Shown here: one piece after another, positions 44,359 through 53,694 of the stretch
Layout: the number at the start of each line of letters is the position of its first letter
How positions within the stretch are numbered: the first letter of the stretch is position 1
From: Pantoea phytobeneficialis
Lineage (GTDB): Bacteria > Pseudomonadota > Gammaproteobacteria > Enterobacterales > Enterobacteriaceae
NCBI RefSeq assembly: GCF_009728735.1
Contig: NZ_CP024637.1
Coordinates: forward strand, 196,019-260,018
Reading direction: 5' to 3'
Length of the DNA stretch: 64,000 bases
Translations under genes and position numbers: made by a program
Notes under the pieces: generated by a model
Databases searched by the model: none
Told to the model about the DNA's origin: nothing
What the model saw: the letters and a program-made list of their open reading frames with translations, nothing else

Positions 44359-44922
44359 ATGACTGAGCAATCCTTACTGGCCAGACTGTCGGGCGTCCGG
44401 CTGCATCTCTTCCATCCCGATGCGCAGAGCGTGCGCGCCTTCTGTGCGTCGTTGACGCAGCTCGGCTGTCAGGCGCAGCACAGCTGGCCATTACCGACAC
44501 AGGCTCCCACTGACGTCCATCTGGTCATTGTGGCGGTTGAACCTCACTATCAGCAGACCCTGCTACCGTTATTACGCGCCTGGCGTCAGGCCAATATTCC
44601 GGTGATCGCGCTGGCCGATTGTCAAAATGCGCGCCTGTTTCCCCTGTTAATTGAACTGCAACCGACTGCCATCGCCGAACGCACCTTGAATCCCTTTGCA
44701 TTGATTGTGCAGGTCATCGGCACCCTCCAGGCGACACGCCAGCACGCCCGGCAGCGGGTTAAAGTTAAAAGCGAGCGTCTGGCGCAGGCCAAGGGCATGC
44801 TGATGCGCGAATATGGACTGGATGAATCCGGGGCGTACCGCTTTATGCGCAGTGAAGCGATGAACACCCGCAGCAGCATGGAATATACCGCTGAACGGGT
44901 GATCAACAGCCTGCAAAAATAA
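44359..44922 (+). CDS. AmiR-like ANTAR-domain antitermination protein
   Basis: 187 residues. The N-terminal pseudo-receiver (about residues 12-110) lacks a clear phosphorylatable Asp (VIVAVEP at the usual strand end), as in AmiR. A coiled-coil helix with many Arg/Gln follows (about 118-143). The C-terminal ANTAR domain is SERLAQAKGMLMREYGLDES and then AYRFMRSEAMNTRSSMEYTA. ANTAR proteins bind RNA and prevent termination. The paired hairpins at 39474-39526 upstream of the importer operon are the obvious target. It follows that operon by 176 bp, so it may partly depend on read-through. Confidence 0.85.
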   Translation: MTEQSLLARLSGVRLHLFHPDAQSVRAFCASLTQLGCQAQHSWPLPTQAPTDVHLVIVAVEPHYQQTLLPLLRAWRQANIPVIALADCQNARLFPLLIELQPTAIAERTLNPFALIVQVIGTLQATRQHARQRVKVKSERLAQAKGMLMREYGLDESGAYRFMRSEAMNTRSSMEYTAERVINSLQK

Positions 44923-45858
44923 TCAGTTTTGCGGCTGGCGGATCAGGCTGCTGGGGGTGTAACCAAAGGCCTTGCGGAACGCGAGGCTGAAATGCGACAT
45001 ATCGCTAAACCCGTGATCCATCGCTACCTGGGTGATATTGCGCGCTTTACCTTCGGCCAGCACTTTGTGGCTCGCCAGCAGGCGCTCCTGCCAGACAAAA
45101 TTCATCGGCGTGGTGCCATGAGCGGCAAACACCCGGCTGACGGTACGCGGGGAGACATGATGTGCGTTGGCAATTTGCGCCACTGACAATTCATGCTGAT
45201 GCAGGTTTTGCCGCAGATAACTCACCACGCGCGAAAACAGGTCTGGCTTCAGCGCGGCATCGCTTTTCTGCAAATTCAGGCTGACCGAAATCATATTCAG
45301 CAGCGTGTTGGCAAACTGCTCCGTCAGAAACGCATTTTCGCGTTCGGCATTAAAGGTAAACGCCTCGGTCAGCATGTGTTTCAGCGAAGTCATACCCGGA
45401 CGGCTAAGGTCCAGCGTTTTTCCTGCCAGCCGGGCGATAGCCGGTGCCTCTTTCTCAATCATCTGACGCGGCAGATGGACGATATTGATGGCGACATTCT
45501 CCATGGCAAAATCAAATGGGGTGGCGGCATCATAAATCACCACATCACCGGCATGGACGCGGGAATGGTTGTCATTCTGGCTTAAGGTGCCGGAACCGGC
45601 GCAAATATAGCCCAGATAGAAATCATGATTGGGATGGCGGCGAATGCACTCAGCCGTGCGTTGCCACACCAGCGCGGTACGCGAGATATGATTGGCGATA
45701 TCCACATGCCCCAGCATCGAATAGCCGAAACTGCCAGAGAACTCTCCGGCGTGGGTTTGGCGTGCCTCGGCTTTGATCAAACGCGAGCAGACCGCGTCAC
45801 GCCAGGCATCAAAGCGATGACGATTTTCCAGGTTATCGGTGGTGAAATTTTCTTTCAT
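44923..45858 (-). CDS. AraC-family regulator with AraC-binding-like domain (FeaR/NphR-type)
   Basis: 311 residues. The first 200 residues match the PF14525-type sensor of FeaR/NphR relatives (HRFDAWRDAVCSRL at the N-terminus; GYICAGSGTLSQND; HAGDVVIYDAATPF). The DNA-binding end has SVAQIANAHHVSPRTVSRVF and TQVAMDHGFSDMSHFSLAFRK, finishing FGYTPSSL. Members regulate nitrile, amide and aromatic-amine catabolism. It is read on the same strand as the amidase 105 bp upstream, and its stop abuts the ANTAR gene stop with no gap. Confidence 0.83.
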   Translation of the reverse strand: MKENFTTDNLENRHRFDAWRDAVCSRLIKAEARQTHAGEFSGSFGYSMLGHVDIANHISRTALVWQRTAECIRRHPNHDFYLGYICAGSGTLSQNDNHSRVHAGDVVIYDAATPFDFAMENVAINIVHLPRQMIEKEAPAIARLAGKTLDLSRPGMTSLKHMLTEAFTFNAERENAFLTEQFANTLLNMISVSLNLQKSDAALKPDLFSRVVSYLRQNLHQHELSVAQIANAHHVSPRTVSRVFAAHGTTPMNFVWQERLLASHKVLAEGKARNITQVAMDHGFSDMSHFSLAFRKAFGYTPSSLIRQPQN

Positions 45859-45932
45859 GACAACGTCCCCTAAACATGGCGAAAAGGGCGGAAGTGGAAA
45901 AAATAAAGCAATTATTGGGCCATGAAAGCGAC

Positions 45933-45952
45933 AAAAGGCCGCCGCAGCGGCC
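45933..45952 (-). terminator. Intrinsic terminator after the amidase gene
   Basis: On the minus strand, GGCCGC-TGCG-GCGGCC followed directly by TTTT. The stem has 6 GC pairs. It separates the amidase transcript from the AraC gene, so the two are probably independently expressed. Confidence 0.7.
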
Positions 45953-45962
45953 AGTGAGGAGG

Positions 45963-47357
45963 TTACAGCGTCGGGTGTTGTTTATGCCAGTCGGTAACGT
46001 GCTGGTAGGCCCAGGCACCCTGAATCATGGTGGCTTCGGCAAAGTGCGCCGCCACCAGTTGGAAGCCAATCGGCGCACCAGCAGCGGTCATGCCACAGGG
46101 CAGAGTGATAGTGGGATGGCCGCTGGCATCGAATGCACTGGTATAGCGCAGCACGCCGTTAAACAGTGCCTGATCAGTACCAAAACGGGTCATGGTGTCC
46201 CAGGTTAAACCGGCAAAAGCGGTGGCCGGGGCCAGCAGCAAATCGACTTTGCTGAACAGGGCGGAGATGTCACCACGCAGCGCCGCCCGACTGAGCAGCA
46301 GGCGTTGATACTCCAGCGCCGTGACGCGATGGCCGAGATCGAGTAAACCCGCCAGCCCCGGACCGTATTGATCTTTTTGAGCCGGGTAGGTTGCTTCGTG
46401 CGCCAGTGCGGTTTCGACGGCACACAACGCGCTCCACTCCTCGGCGGCTTTTTCGGTCTCCGGCATGGTGATATCCACAAAGGTGGCACCCAACTCGCTC
46501 AGGGTCGCAATCGTCGCTTGCAATGCGGCGCGAGTCTCATCATCCACTTTGTCCAACGCCCAGCTTTTATCGAGGCCGATGCGCAGGTGGCTGACGCCGC
46601 GCGTCATCAGTGCCAGATAGTCCGGCACTGGCTCGCTGCTGGAGGTGGGATCTTTCTCGTCGCGCCCGGCAATGGCCTGCAACATGGCGGCAGCATCGGC
46701 GGCGGAACGCGCCATCGGGCCAATATGATCGAGCGAAGCTGCCAGTTCACAGGCACCGTGACGGGTGACGCGGCTCCAGGTGGGTTTGATGCCCGTCAAA
46801 CCATTAGCGTTAGACGGAAAACGGATCGAGCCGCCGGTATCGGTACCGATGGCCCCGAAACACAGGCCCGCCGCCGTGGCGACGCCGGAGCCGCTGGAGG
46901 AGACGCCGGTCCACAGCGCGCTACCCCACGGGTTGGTCGGGCGGGTAATCTCTGGGTGGTGATCGGCGAAGGCGCTTTCGGTTTGCGCCAGTTTGCCGAG
47001 AATGACCGCCCCTGCCGCGCGGAAGCGCTCCACCACCGTCGAATCCTCCGCCGGATAGTGATCCTTATGAATGATCATGCCGTGAGTGGTGGGGGCGTCT
47101 TTGGTCCAGATCAGGTCTTTCAGCGCAATCGGCACCCCATGCAGCGGGCCACGAAGGATCCCACTGGCGATCTCCTGGTCGGCTTGGGCCGCCTGTTGCA
47201 GCGCGCTGTCGCGCATCACATAAAAATAGCTATGCAGTTGCTTATCCAGCGTATCAATTCGCGCCAGCAGGGCGTTGGTGACCTCTACCGAGGTGATGTC
47301 ACGCGACTGAATCAGGCGGCCAATTTCCAGCAAACTTTTGTAATGCAGGTTGTTCAT
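45963..47357 (-). CDS. Amidase signature family enzyme
   Basis: 464 residues. Catalytic features: Lys in PIALKDLIWTKDAP, the SSSGSGVATAAGLCFGAIG segment with the Ser pair, and GTDTGGSIRFPSNANG. The Ser-cisSer-Lys chemistry hydrolyses amides to acids and ammonia. The gene lies between a NphR-type AraC regulator and a tautomerase and next to the amide importer with its ANTAR control, making intracellular hydrolysis of the imported amide the most likely role. A terminator follows the stop codon. It is a different branch from the amidase at 7623-8978. Confidence 0.88.
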   Translation of the reverse strand: MNNLHYKSLLEIGRLIQSRDITSVEVTNALLARIDTLDKQLHSYFYVMRDSALQQAAQADQEIASGILRGPLHGVPIALKDLIWTKDAPTTHGMIIHKDHYPAEDSTVVERFRAAGAVILGKLAQTESAFADHHPEITRPTNPWGSALWTGVSSSGSGVATAAGLCFGAIGTDTGGSIRFPSNANGLTGIKPTWSRVTRHGACELAASLDHIGPMARSAADAAAMLQAIAGRDEKDPTSSSEPVPDYLALMTRGVSHLRIGLDKSWALDKVDDETRAALQATIATLSELGATFVDITMPETEKAAEEWSALCAVETALAHEATYPAQKDQYGPGLAGLLDLGHRVTALEYQRLLLSRAALRGDISALFSKVDLLLAPATAFAGLTWDTMTRFGTDQALFNGVLRYTSAFDASGHPTITLPCGMTAAGAPIGFQLVAAHFAEATMIQGAWAYQHVTDWHKQHPTL

Positions 47358-47463
47358 CGTGCGCTTACCTCACAGAGAAAGTGTTAAAGAACAACCTAAA
47401 GCAGACGTGATGGACGGGCTTTGTTAAGCCGGACAATCGTTGTGTCGGGAGTGACAAGGCAAA

Positions 47464-47865
47464 TTAAGCCACCCCGGCCTGCTGGTGTCGCCACTCCTGA
47501 GTCCGTCCACCGTAGCCATAGGCGGCCGCGCGGGCGTCGATCAGGTGGATATAGCTGACCTCATGCAGATCCGGACGTAGCACCGCCAGTGCCTGATACA
47601 GCTCACGTACAAAACGCGCTTTCTCTGCCTTGGTGTTAGTTTCATCGGTGATGCTGATATCCAGATGAAAAGCGCTGCGTGCCAGGGTTTTCAGCGTTTC
47701 ACCACCGATAAACCACTGGTCATCTGCAATGAACTGTACGGAGGTGGCCATTACCGGGCGATCTTTTCCCAGAACGGTTGCGGTCAGATCCTGAATGACC
47801 TGGACGGCTTGATGCATCAGCGGGGCGTTGTGCTCGCCTGATAACTGTAAAACGATATGCGGCAT
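47464..47865 (-). CDS. Tautomerase-family protein
   Basis: 133 residues from the ATG at 47865, preceded by GACGAGGAAG; the open frame continues far upstream but has no support. Pro2 in MPHIVLQLSG would be the catalytic N-terminal proline after Met removal, as in 4-oxalocrotonate tautomerase and MIF-like proteins. The body (TSVQFIADDQWFIGG, HLDISITDETNTKAEKARFV) fits a longer single-chain tautomerase. It diverges from a LysR gene across about 100 bp; regulation by that LysR is likely. The substrate is unknown. Confidence 0.75.
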   Translation of the reverse strand: MPHIVLQLSGEHNAPLMHQAVQVIQDLTATVLGKDRPVMATSVQFIADDQWFIGGETLKTLARSAFHLDISITDETNTKAEKARFVRELYQALAVLRPDLHEVSYIHLIDARAAAYGYGGRTQEWRHQQAGVA

Positions 47866-47969
47866 GTTTTCTTCCTCGTCATGTGAACTGAGAGGGAGTA
47901 TTCCGCTTTCCTTTCCACCATAAAAGCAGGAAGATTGATTATCATCCATTAATAAAACCGTTGGATAAG

Positions 47970-48842
47970 ATGAACACCTTCGATATGGAACAGTTGCGCA
48001 GCTTTGTGGCTGCGGTAGACGCCGGTAGTCTGACAGCCGCTGCACCGCAGCGTTGTCTGTCACAATCAGCACTGAGCGAGCAGTTGCGTAAACTGGAGCA
48101 ACGGGCCAATCAAACTTTGCTGGTGCGCAGTAAAAGCGGCGTGACGCCAACCGCAGCCGGAGAGAAACTGTTGCATCATGCCCGCCATCTGCTGGCGCTG
48201 GCAGATTTGGCGTGGCGCGATTTGCAGGGAGTAACACTCAGCGGGGAGATTCGTCTGGGGATCACCGATTATTGCCGACCAGATGCTATCGTCGCGCTAC
48301 TGGCACGTTATGCGCGTGACTATCCTCAACTTCGCTTGCGCACTACGATGGGCAAAAGTGCCGAAATCGATGCTGCATGGCAGCGTGGCGAGCTCGATCT
48401 GGCGGTGGTGATGCGGGTGCCTGGCTTTAGCCGGGCAGGGGACGCCAGACAGGAAAAGCGACTTTTTCGTGAACCGCTGCTATGGGTGGGGGCCGCCGGA
48501 TTGTCGTTGGCGCAACCGCTGCCGCTGGTGTTGCTGCCGGAAGGGTGCATGCTGCACCGTGCAGCCTGTCAGGCGTTAAGTCGCGAGCATCAGGCCTGGT
48601 TTATCCGTCACATCTCCTCGGGCGTGCGTGGATTACAGGATGCGGTGGCGGCGGGGCTGGGTGTCGCGTGTCTGAATCGTTCGGCAATGCCGCGCGAAGG
48701 CGTAGTGGTGCTGCAACAACCTGTGTTACCGAGCCTGCCTGAAGCGGAATTTGTGCTGCTGAGTCGACCCGCAGAACACCGTGAGCAGGGGCAAATCTGC
48801 GTTGCCTTTGGTGAGATTTTGCAACAAACGCTGGCTTACTGA
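47970..48842 (+). CDS. LysR-family transcriptional regulator
   Basis: 290 residues from the ATG at 47970, downstream of a TTG that is also in frame. The helix-turn-helix carries SLTAAAPQRCLSQSALSEQLRKLEQ; the Pro in AAAPQRC is unusual in the first helix. A complete effector domain follows. It diverges from the tautomerase gene. A strong terminator at 48942-48978 ends its transcript before the sulfur operon. Confidence 0.83.
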   Translation: MNTFDMEQLRSFVAAVDAGSLTAAAPQRCLSQSALSEQLRKLEQRANQTLLVRSKSGVTPTAAGEKLLHHARHLLALADLAWRDLQGVTLSGEIRLGITDYCRPDAIVALLARYARDYPQLRLRTTMGKSAEIDAAWQRGELDLAVVMRVPGFSRAGDARQEKRLFREPLLWVGAAGLSLAQPLPLVLLPEGCMLHRAACQALSREHQAWFIRHISSGVRGLQDAVAAGLGVACLNRSAMPREGVVVLQQPVLPSLPEAEFVLLSRPAEHREQGQICVAFGEILQQTLAY

Positions 48843-48941
48843 TTAATCTGCCCCGAGGAGTAAAAATAATGATTGCGCGATTTCCCCTGGTCCTTATTAA
48901 TAAAATAACATTGGATTGCGATATTTCTTCTTAGGAAAATG

Positions 48942-48978
48942 AGCACGCTGAAATACCTGCTTTCAGCGTGCTTTCTTT
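48942..48978 (+). terminator. Strong intrinsic terminator
   Basis: Perfect 12-bp stem AGCACGCTGAAA/TTTCAGCGTGCT with a 7-nt loop followed by TTCTTT. It closes the LysR unit and insulates the following sulfur-acquisition operon. Confidence 0.85.
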
Positions 48979-49104
48979 ATCCGTATCTATTTATCTGAAT
49001 AACAAAAAACCTTGTGCAGATATAGCATAACCTCACTATTTACTTGCTTCAGACCGCCTGATTATTATCCCTGCCAATCCGTTATTTCTGTTGTGAAATA
49101 AACC

Positions 49105-50313
49105 ATGACGCAAACCTTAAGCAAAGATAACCCTGCTGCGGCGGTGTTAACCCATGATGCTGACGCGATCAATGCTGCCCGCCATCTGGCGGAGCAGGCC
49201 AAAGTCGGGGCAGTCGAGCGCGATCAGCAACGTATTTATCCGCGTGAACTCCTTAATCAATTTACGCAACTGGGCCTGGGCAGTATTAGCGTGCCGCGCC
49301 AGTTTGGTGGGGGAGGATTGTCATTCCAGACGGTGGCTGAAGTTTTTCGCCTTATTTCTGCCAGCGATCCTTCACTGGGACAAATTCCGCAAAATCATTT
49401 TGGTTTGATTCAGTTCATCCTTGGCGAAGGAACGTCGCACCAGCAGCAGCAATTATTGCGCGCGGTGGTCAACGGGCAACGCCTGGGTAACGGTGGCCCG
49501 GAGAAAAATACCCGGCATACCCGTGATGTGCAGGCGCAACTGGTGACAACGTCACAGGGGCTGCGCCTCACCGGCGAAAAATTCTACTCAACCGGTGCGT
49601 TGTTCGCCGACATTCTGGTGACCACGGCGCTTCAGGATCAACAGCAGCCGGTGATGGCGTTTATCCCACTGCCGGCGGCGGGGGTGGAGATTGTTGATGA
49701 CTGGTCCGGTATCGGTCAGCGCACCACCGCCAGCGGCACCGTACGTTTGCAGCAAGTGGCAGTGGATGTGCAATGGGTCATCCCGCTGCCCGCGTCAGAC
49801 AAACCCACGTTGCGCGGCGCGGTGTCGCAGTTGATTCAGGCCGCAATTGATGCCGGTATCGCCCAGGGGGCGCTGGATGATGCGCTGGAGTTTGTGCGCA
49901 GTAGCTCGCGTCCGTGGGTGGATGCGGGCGTCAGCCGTAATGCGGATGACCCCTACATTCTGGCCGATATTGGTCGTATCAGCACCGAACTGACGGCGGC
50001 CAATGCGCTGCTGGCGCACGCGGCGCGCGTGCTGGACGCTATCGATCAACCGTCACTGAACGCGGAAAACGGTGCACGGGCGTCGATTGCGGTGGCGGAA
50101 GCCAAGGTGCTGACCACGGAGGTGGCGCTGCGTGCCAGCGAGAAGCTGCTCGAATGGGGAGGCAGTCGCGCCACCTTGCTGCGGCATGGTCTGGATCGTC
50201 ACTGGCGTAATGCGCGCACCCATACCCTGCACGATCCGGTGCGCTGGAAAACCCATGCCATCGGCAATTACTACCTCAATGATGCGCTGCCCGCGCGCCA
50301 TGCCTGGATTTAA
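49105..50313 (+). CDS. SfnB-like sulfur-acquisition oxidoreductase (acyl-CoA dehydrogenase fold), copy 1
   Basis: 402 residues with the three-part acyl-CoA dehydrogenase fold: helical N-domain (LGLGSISVPRQFGGGGLSFQ), the flavin loop KFYSTGALFAD, and the C-terminal helical domain ending RHWRNARTHTLHDPVRWK. That last motif is diagnostic of SfnB/DszC-like flavin monooxygenases, not of true fatty-acid dehydrogenases. The family desulfurises organosulfur compounds. A second, similar gene follows 9 bp downstream, then an LLM monooxygenase and a MetQNI-like importer, so this opens a sulfur-scavenging operon. Confidence 0.83.
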   Translation: MTQTLSKDNPAAAVLTHDADAINAARHLAEQAKVGAVERDQQRIYPRELLNQFTQLGLGSISVPRQFGGGGLSFQTVAEVFRLISASDPSLGQIPQNHFGLIQFILGEGTSHQQQQLLRAVVNGQRLGNGGPEKNTRHTRDVQAQLVTTSQGLRLTGEKFYSTGALFADILVTTALQDQQQPVMAFIPLPAAGVEIVDDWSGIGQRTTASGTVRLQQVAVDVQWVIPLPASDKPTLRGAVSQLIQAAIDAGIAQGALDDALEFVRSSSRPWVDAGVSRNADDPYILADIGRISTELTAANALLAHAARVLDAIDQPSLNAENGARASIAVAEAKVLTTEVALRASEKLLEWGGSRATLLRHGLDRHWRNARTHTLHDPVRWKTHAIGNYYLNDALPARHAWI

Positions 50314-50322
50314 GGAGCGAAC

Positions 50323-51513
50323 ATGACGCAGGTTCAGCCTAAACTGCCCGCCACGCGGATTAACGATGCGCAGCAGGCGCTGGCGGTGGCACAGCAGCTG
50401 GCGGAGCAATTCCGACGTGATGCCGCGCTGCGCGATCGCGAACGTCAACTGCCGCATCATGAGCTGGCACAGTTTTTCGCCTCGGGTCTGGGGGCGATTA
50501 CCGTGCCTCGGGCATTCGGTGGGATAGCCATCCCCTCGGCACAGTTGGCGGCGATTGTGGCCATCCTCAGTGAAGCGGATGCTGCTATCGGTCAGGTGCC
50601 ACAAAACCATTTCTACGCGCTGGAAGTATTACGGGTTAACGGCAGCCCGGCGCAGCAGCAGCGGCTGTATGACGAAGTGCTGGCCGGGGTACATCTGGGC
50701 AATGCGCTGGCAGAGTTCAACTCGCCATCGGCGCACCAGCGCAGCACCCGTGTGACAGCGGGACGGCTTACCGGTAGCAAGTTTTACGCTACCGGCGCGT
50801 TGTTTGCTGACCGCATCCCCACCGCCGCGCGCGGTGATGACGACAAAGAACAGCTGGTCTTTGTCCCGCGCCATCAGGCGGGTGTCAGCGTGATTGATGA
50901 CTGGAGCGGCTTTGGTCAGCGCACCACCGGCAGCGGCAGCGTGCAGTTTGTCGATGTCATCGTTAGCGATGAAGATGTGGTGCCATTTCAGACCGCGTTT
51001 GAACGGCCCACTGCCGTTGGTCCTTTTGCACAGATTCTGCATGCGGCAATCGATCAGGGTATCGCCCGTGCGGCCTTCAATGACATGCTCGATTTTCTGC
51101 GTAACCGCGCCCGTCCGTGGCCGGACAGCGGGGTTGAGCGCGCCAGCGACGATCCCTTGACGCTGGATCGTACCGGTCGTCTGGCCGCACGGTTATCCGC
51201 CGGAGATGCCCTGCTGGCGCTGGCGGGTGATGCGGTGGATCGGGCCCAGCAACACGCCACGGCAGAAAACGTGGCGGCGGCCTCAGTCACCGTGGCGCAA
51301 GCGCGTGCCTGGACCACCGAAGTCTCGCTGGAGGCGGGCAACCTGTTGTTTGAGTTGGGTGGATCGCGCGCCAGCCTGCGCGAACATAACTTCGACCGCC
51401 ACTGGCGCAATGCACGCACCCATACCTTGCACGATCCGGTGCGCTGGAAATACCCGGCGATTGGTAACTACCTGTTGAACGGCGTGTTACCGCCGCGCCG
51501 GGGGACGCTATGA
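50323..51513 (+). CDS. SfnB-like sulfur-acquisition oxidoreductase, copy 2
   Basis: 396 residues, a tandem relative of the preceding gene. It shares KFYATGALFAD, the DWSGFGQRTTGSGSV stretch and the terminal DRHWRNARTHTLHDPVRWK, so a duplication is likely, but the two differ through most of the middle. An AAGGAGC-type site precedes the ATG. The stop overlaps the start of the LLM monooxygenase (ATGA). The retention of two copies suggests different substrates or a heteromeric enzyme. Confidence 0.83.
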   Translation: MTQVQPKLPATRINDAQQALAVAQQLAEQFRRDAALRDRERQLPHHELAQFFASGLGAITVPRAFGGIAIPSAQLAAIVAILSEADAAIGQVPQNHFYALEVLRVNGSPAQQQRLYDEVLAGVHLGNALAEFNSPSAHQRSTRVTAGRLTGSKFYATGALFADRIPTAARGDDDKEQLVFVPRHQAGVSVIDDWSGFGQRTTGSGSVQFVDVIVSDEDVVPFQTAFERPTAVGPFAQILHAAIDQGIARAAFNDMLDFLRNRARPWPDSGVERASDDPLTLDRTGRLAARLSAGDALLALAGDAVDRAQQHATAENVAAASVTVAQARAWTTEVSLEAGNLLFELGGSRASLREHNFDRHWRNARTHTLHDPVRWKYPAIGNYLLNGVLPPRRGTL

Positions 51514-52871
51514 GTCAGCAGCATATCCTGCTTAACGCCTTCAATATGAATTGCGTCGGTCATATCCATCACGGCATGTGGACGCATCCGCAGGACAAAT
51601 CGGTGGATTTCAACTCACTGGCCTACTGGACCGAGCTGGCGCAACTGCTGGAGCGCGGCCTGTTCGATGGCCTGTTTATCGCCGATATTCTGGGCGTGTA
51701 TGACGTCTATCAGCAGGGTATCAACCTGACAGCCAGTGAGTCGATTCAGCTTCCGGTCAACGATCCGCTGATGCTGGTTTCGGCGATGGCGGGCGTCACG
51801 CAGCATCTGGGCTTCGGCGTCACCGCGAATCTGAGCTACGAAGCGCCGTATCCCTTTGCGCGTCGTCTGTCCACTCTCGACCATCTGACTGAGGGACGTA
51901 TCGGCTGGAATATCGTGACCGGCTACCTCGACAGCGCGGCGCGTGCCGTGGGGCAGCGCGAACTGCTGGCACACGATCGTCGTTACGATCAGGCTGATGA
52001 GTTTCTGGATGTCAGTTATCAATTGTGGGAGGGCAGTTGGCAGGATGACGCGCTGGTGGTGGACCGCCAGCGGCGCTTATATGCCGATGCGCAGAAAATT
52101 CATCACATCAATCATCAGGGCGAATTTTACCAGGTGCAGGGTTATCACCTCAGCAGCCCGTCACCGCAACGCACGCCACTGCTGTTTCAGGCGGGTAGCT
52201 CGCCACGCGGTATCCAATTTGCGGCGCGTCATGCCGAATGCAGCTTTGTCAACGCCAGCTCCCCGGCACTGATGCGCCAGCAGACTCAGCGTCTGCGCCA
52301 GGCCGCAGTCGATGCCGGGCGGCGCGCCGACGATTTGCGCATCTTTATGGGTGTCAGCGTGATTGTTGCTCCCAGCGAACGCGAGGCGCAGGAGAAGCAT
52401 CGCAGCTACCTCGAATACGCCAGCCCGGAAGCGGGCATCGCTCATTTCTCCAGCTCAATTGGGCTGGATTTGGCGGCTTTCGGACTCGATGAACCCATTA
52501 CCAGCGATGACACGCGGGCGATTGAATCGGTAAGCAAAGCCTATAGCGGTTGGACGCGGCGGCGCTTGTTGGAACAGCACGCGATGGGTAGTCGCTACCC
52601 CCTGATTGTGGGGAACCCGTCGCAGGTGGCGGATCAACTGATCCACTGGATCGACGAGGGCGATATTGATGGATTTAACCTGACGCGCATTCTCAACCCG
52701 CAAAGTTACCGTGACTTTATCGATTTGGTCGTGCCGGAACTGCAACAACGTGGACGCTTTAAGACCGCCTACCAGCCCGGCTCACTGCGTAAAAAGATTT
52801 TTCAGCAACAGGATCGTCTGCCTGACCGCCATCCGGCGGCGCAGTGGCGACCTGCCGCCAACCGTCGTTAA
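51510..52871 (+). CDS. LLM-class flavin-dependent monooxygenase (NtaA/SnaA/DszA family)
   Basis: 453 residues, the usual size of the nitrilotriacetate monooxygenase A family. Features: HHGMWTHPQDKSVDF near the N-terminus, GVTANLSYEAPYPFARRLST and HLTEGRIGWNIVTGYLDSAARA, and the flavin-binding LLFQAGSSPRGIQFAARHAE. These enzymes use reduced FMN from a partner reductase and oxygen to cleave C-S or C-N bonds. No reductase gene is in this operon. It works with the SfnB pair and the importer. Confidence 0.86.
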   Translation: MSQQHILLNAFNMNCVGHIHHGMWTHPQDKSVDFNSLAYWTELAQLLERGLFDGLFIADILGVYDVYQQGINLTASESIQLPVNDPLMLVSAMAGVTQHLGFGVTANLSYEAPYPFARRLSTLDHLTEGRIGWNIVTGYLDSAARAVGQRELLAHDRRYDQADEFLDVSYQLWEGSWQDDALVVDRQRRLYADAQKIHHINHQGEFYQVQGYHLSSPSPQRTPLLFQAGSSPRGIQFAARHAECSFVNASSPALMRQQTQRLRQAAVDAGRRADDLRIFMGVSVIVAPSEREAQEKHRSYLEYASPEAGIAHFSSSIGLDLAAFGLDEPITSDDTRAIESVSKAYSGWTRRRLLEQHAMGSRYPLIVGNPSQVADQLIHWIDEGDIDGFNLTRILNPQSYRDFIDLVVPELQQRGRFKTAYQPGSLRKKIFQQQDRLPDRHPAAQWRPAANRR

Positions 52872-52894
52872 TCCATTTACCTCAGGGAATTATC

Positions 52895-53692
52895 ATGAAA
52901 ATTTCATTAAAACTGGCAGCCGCGTTGCTGGCCGTAAGCGCACTGGCGCATGCCGCCAATTACAGCGGGCCGCTGAAAGTCGGCACCACCGCCGCCTTTG
53001 CGCCACCGCTCGAAACTGCCGTGGCAGAGGCGAAAAAACAGGGACTGGAGGTCCAACTGGTGGAGTTTACCGACTGGACCGCGCCTAATGTCAGCGTGGA
53101 AAATGGTGACATCGACGTTAACCTGTTCCAGCACAAACCTTTCCTTGAGAACGCCAATAAAGAGGGCGGTTTCCACCTGGTGCCTTATGCGCCAGCCATT
53201 ATTAATAACATCGGCCTGTACTCGAAAAAACATACCTCGCTGGACCAGATTCCCCAGGGCGGTACGGTGGCGATTGCCAATGACCCGATTAACGGCGCGC
53301 GTGGTCTGCTGCTGTTGCAGAAGGCCGGGTTGATCACCCTGAAGCCTGGCGTGGGGCTGAAAGCCACCGTCGATGATATTGCCAGCAACCCGAAAGATTT
53401 GAAGATTATTGAGGTGGAAGCGGTACAACTGTCGCGTTCACTGGACGAGGTCGATTTGGCGCAGGGCTACCCGCATTATCTGCGTCTGGCAAAAACCATT
53501 GATCCGGAAAAAGCGCTGCTGTTTGACGGGCTGGAACACCCGGAATATGTGATCCAGTTTGTGATTCGTGACGGTCATCAGGACGACCCGCGTCTGGCGA
53601 AGTTTGTGGATATCTATCAGCATTCGCCAGTGGTGCGCGCCAAACTGGATAGCTTTTACGGCAAACTGTATCAGCCGGGCTGGAGCCAGTAA
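52895..53692 (+). CDS. MetQ/NlpA-like ABC transporter substrate-binding protein
   Basis: 265 residues from the ATG at 52895, after CAGGGAAT. A signal peptide of about 20 residues ends LAHAAN; no lipobox Cys follows, so it is a soluble periplasmic protein, not a lipoprotein like most MetQ. The mature part shows the family patterns PLKVGTTAAFAPPLE, EFTDWTAPNVSVENGDIDVN and the FQHKPFLENANKE loop. The importer probably supplies an organosulfur ligand such as a methionine derivative. ATPase and permease genes follow. Confidence 0.85.
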   Translation: MKISLKLAAALLAVSALAHAANYSGPLKVGTTAAFAPPLETAVAEAKKQGLEVQLVEFTDWTAPNVSVENGDIDVNLFQHKPFLENANKEGGFHLVPYAPAIINNIGLYSKKHTSLDQIPQGGTVAIANDPINGARGLLLLQKAGLITLKPGVGLKATVDDIASNPKDLKIIEVEAVQLSRSLDEVDLAQGYPHYLRLAKTIDPEKALLFDGLEHPEYVIQFVIRDGHQDDPRLAKFVDIYQHSPVVRAKLDSFYGKLYQPGWSQ

Positions 53693-53694
53693 TC

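Noticed and set aside
46368..47387. A 339-codon open frame on the plus strand opposite the amidase
   Set aside because: Its translation is rich in Arg, Gly and Gln with no motif, and the minus strand carries a complete amidase signature; GC-rich coding DNA often leaves the opposite strand open.
49105..51513. Fatty-acid acyl-CoA dehydrogenases
   Set aside because: The terminal RHWRNARTHTLHDPVRWK motif and the neighbouring sulfur genes place both in the SfnB/DszC-like monooxygenase group.
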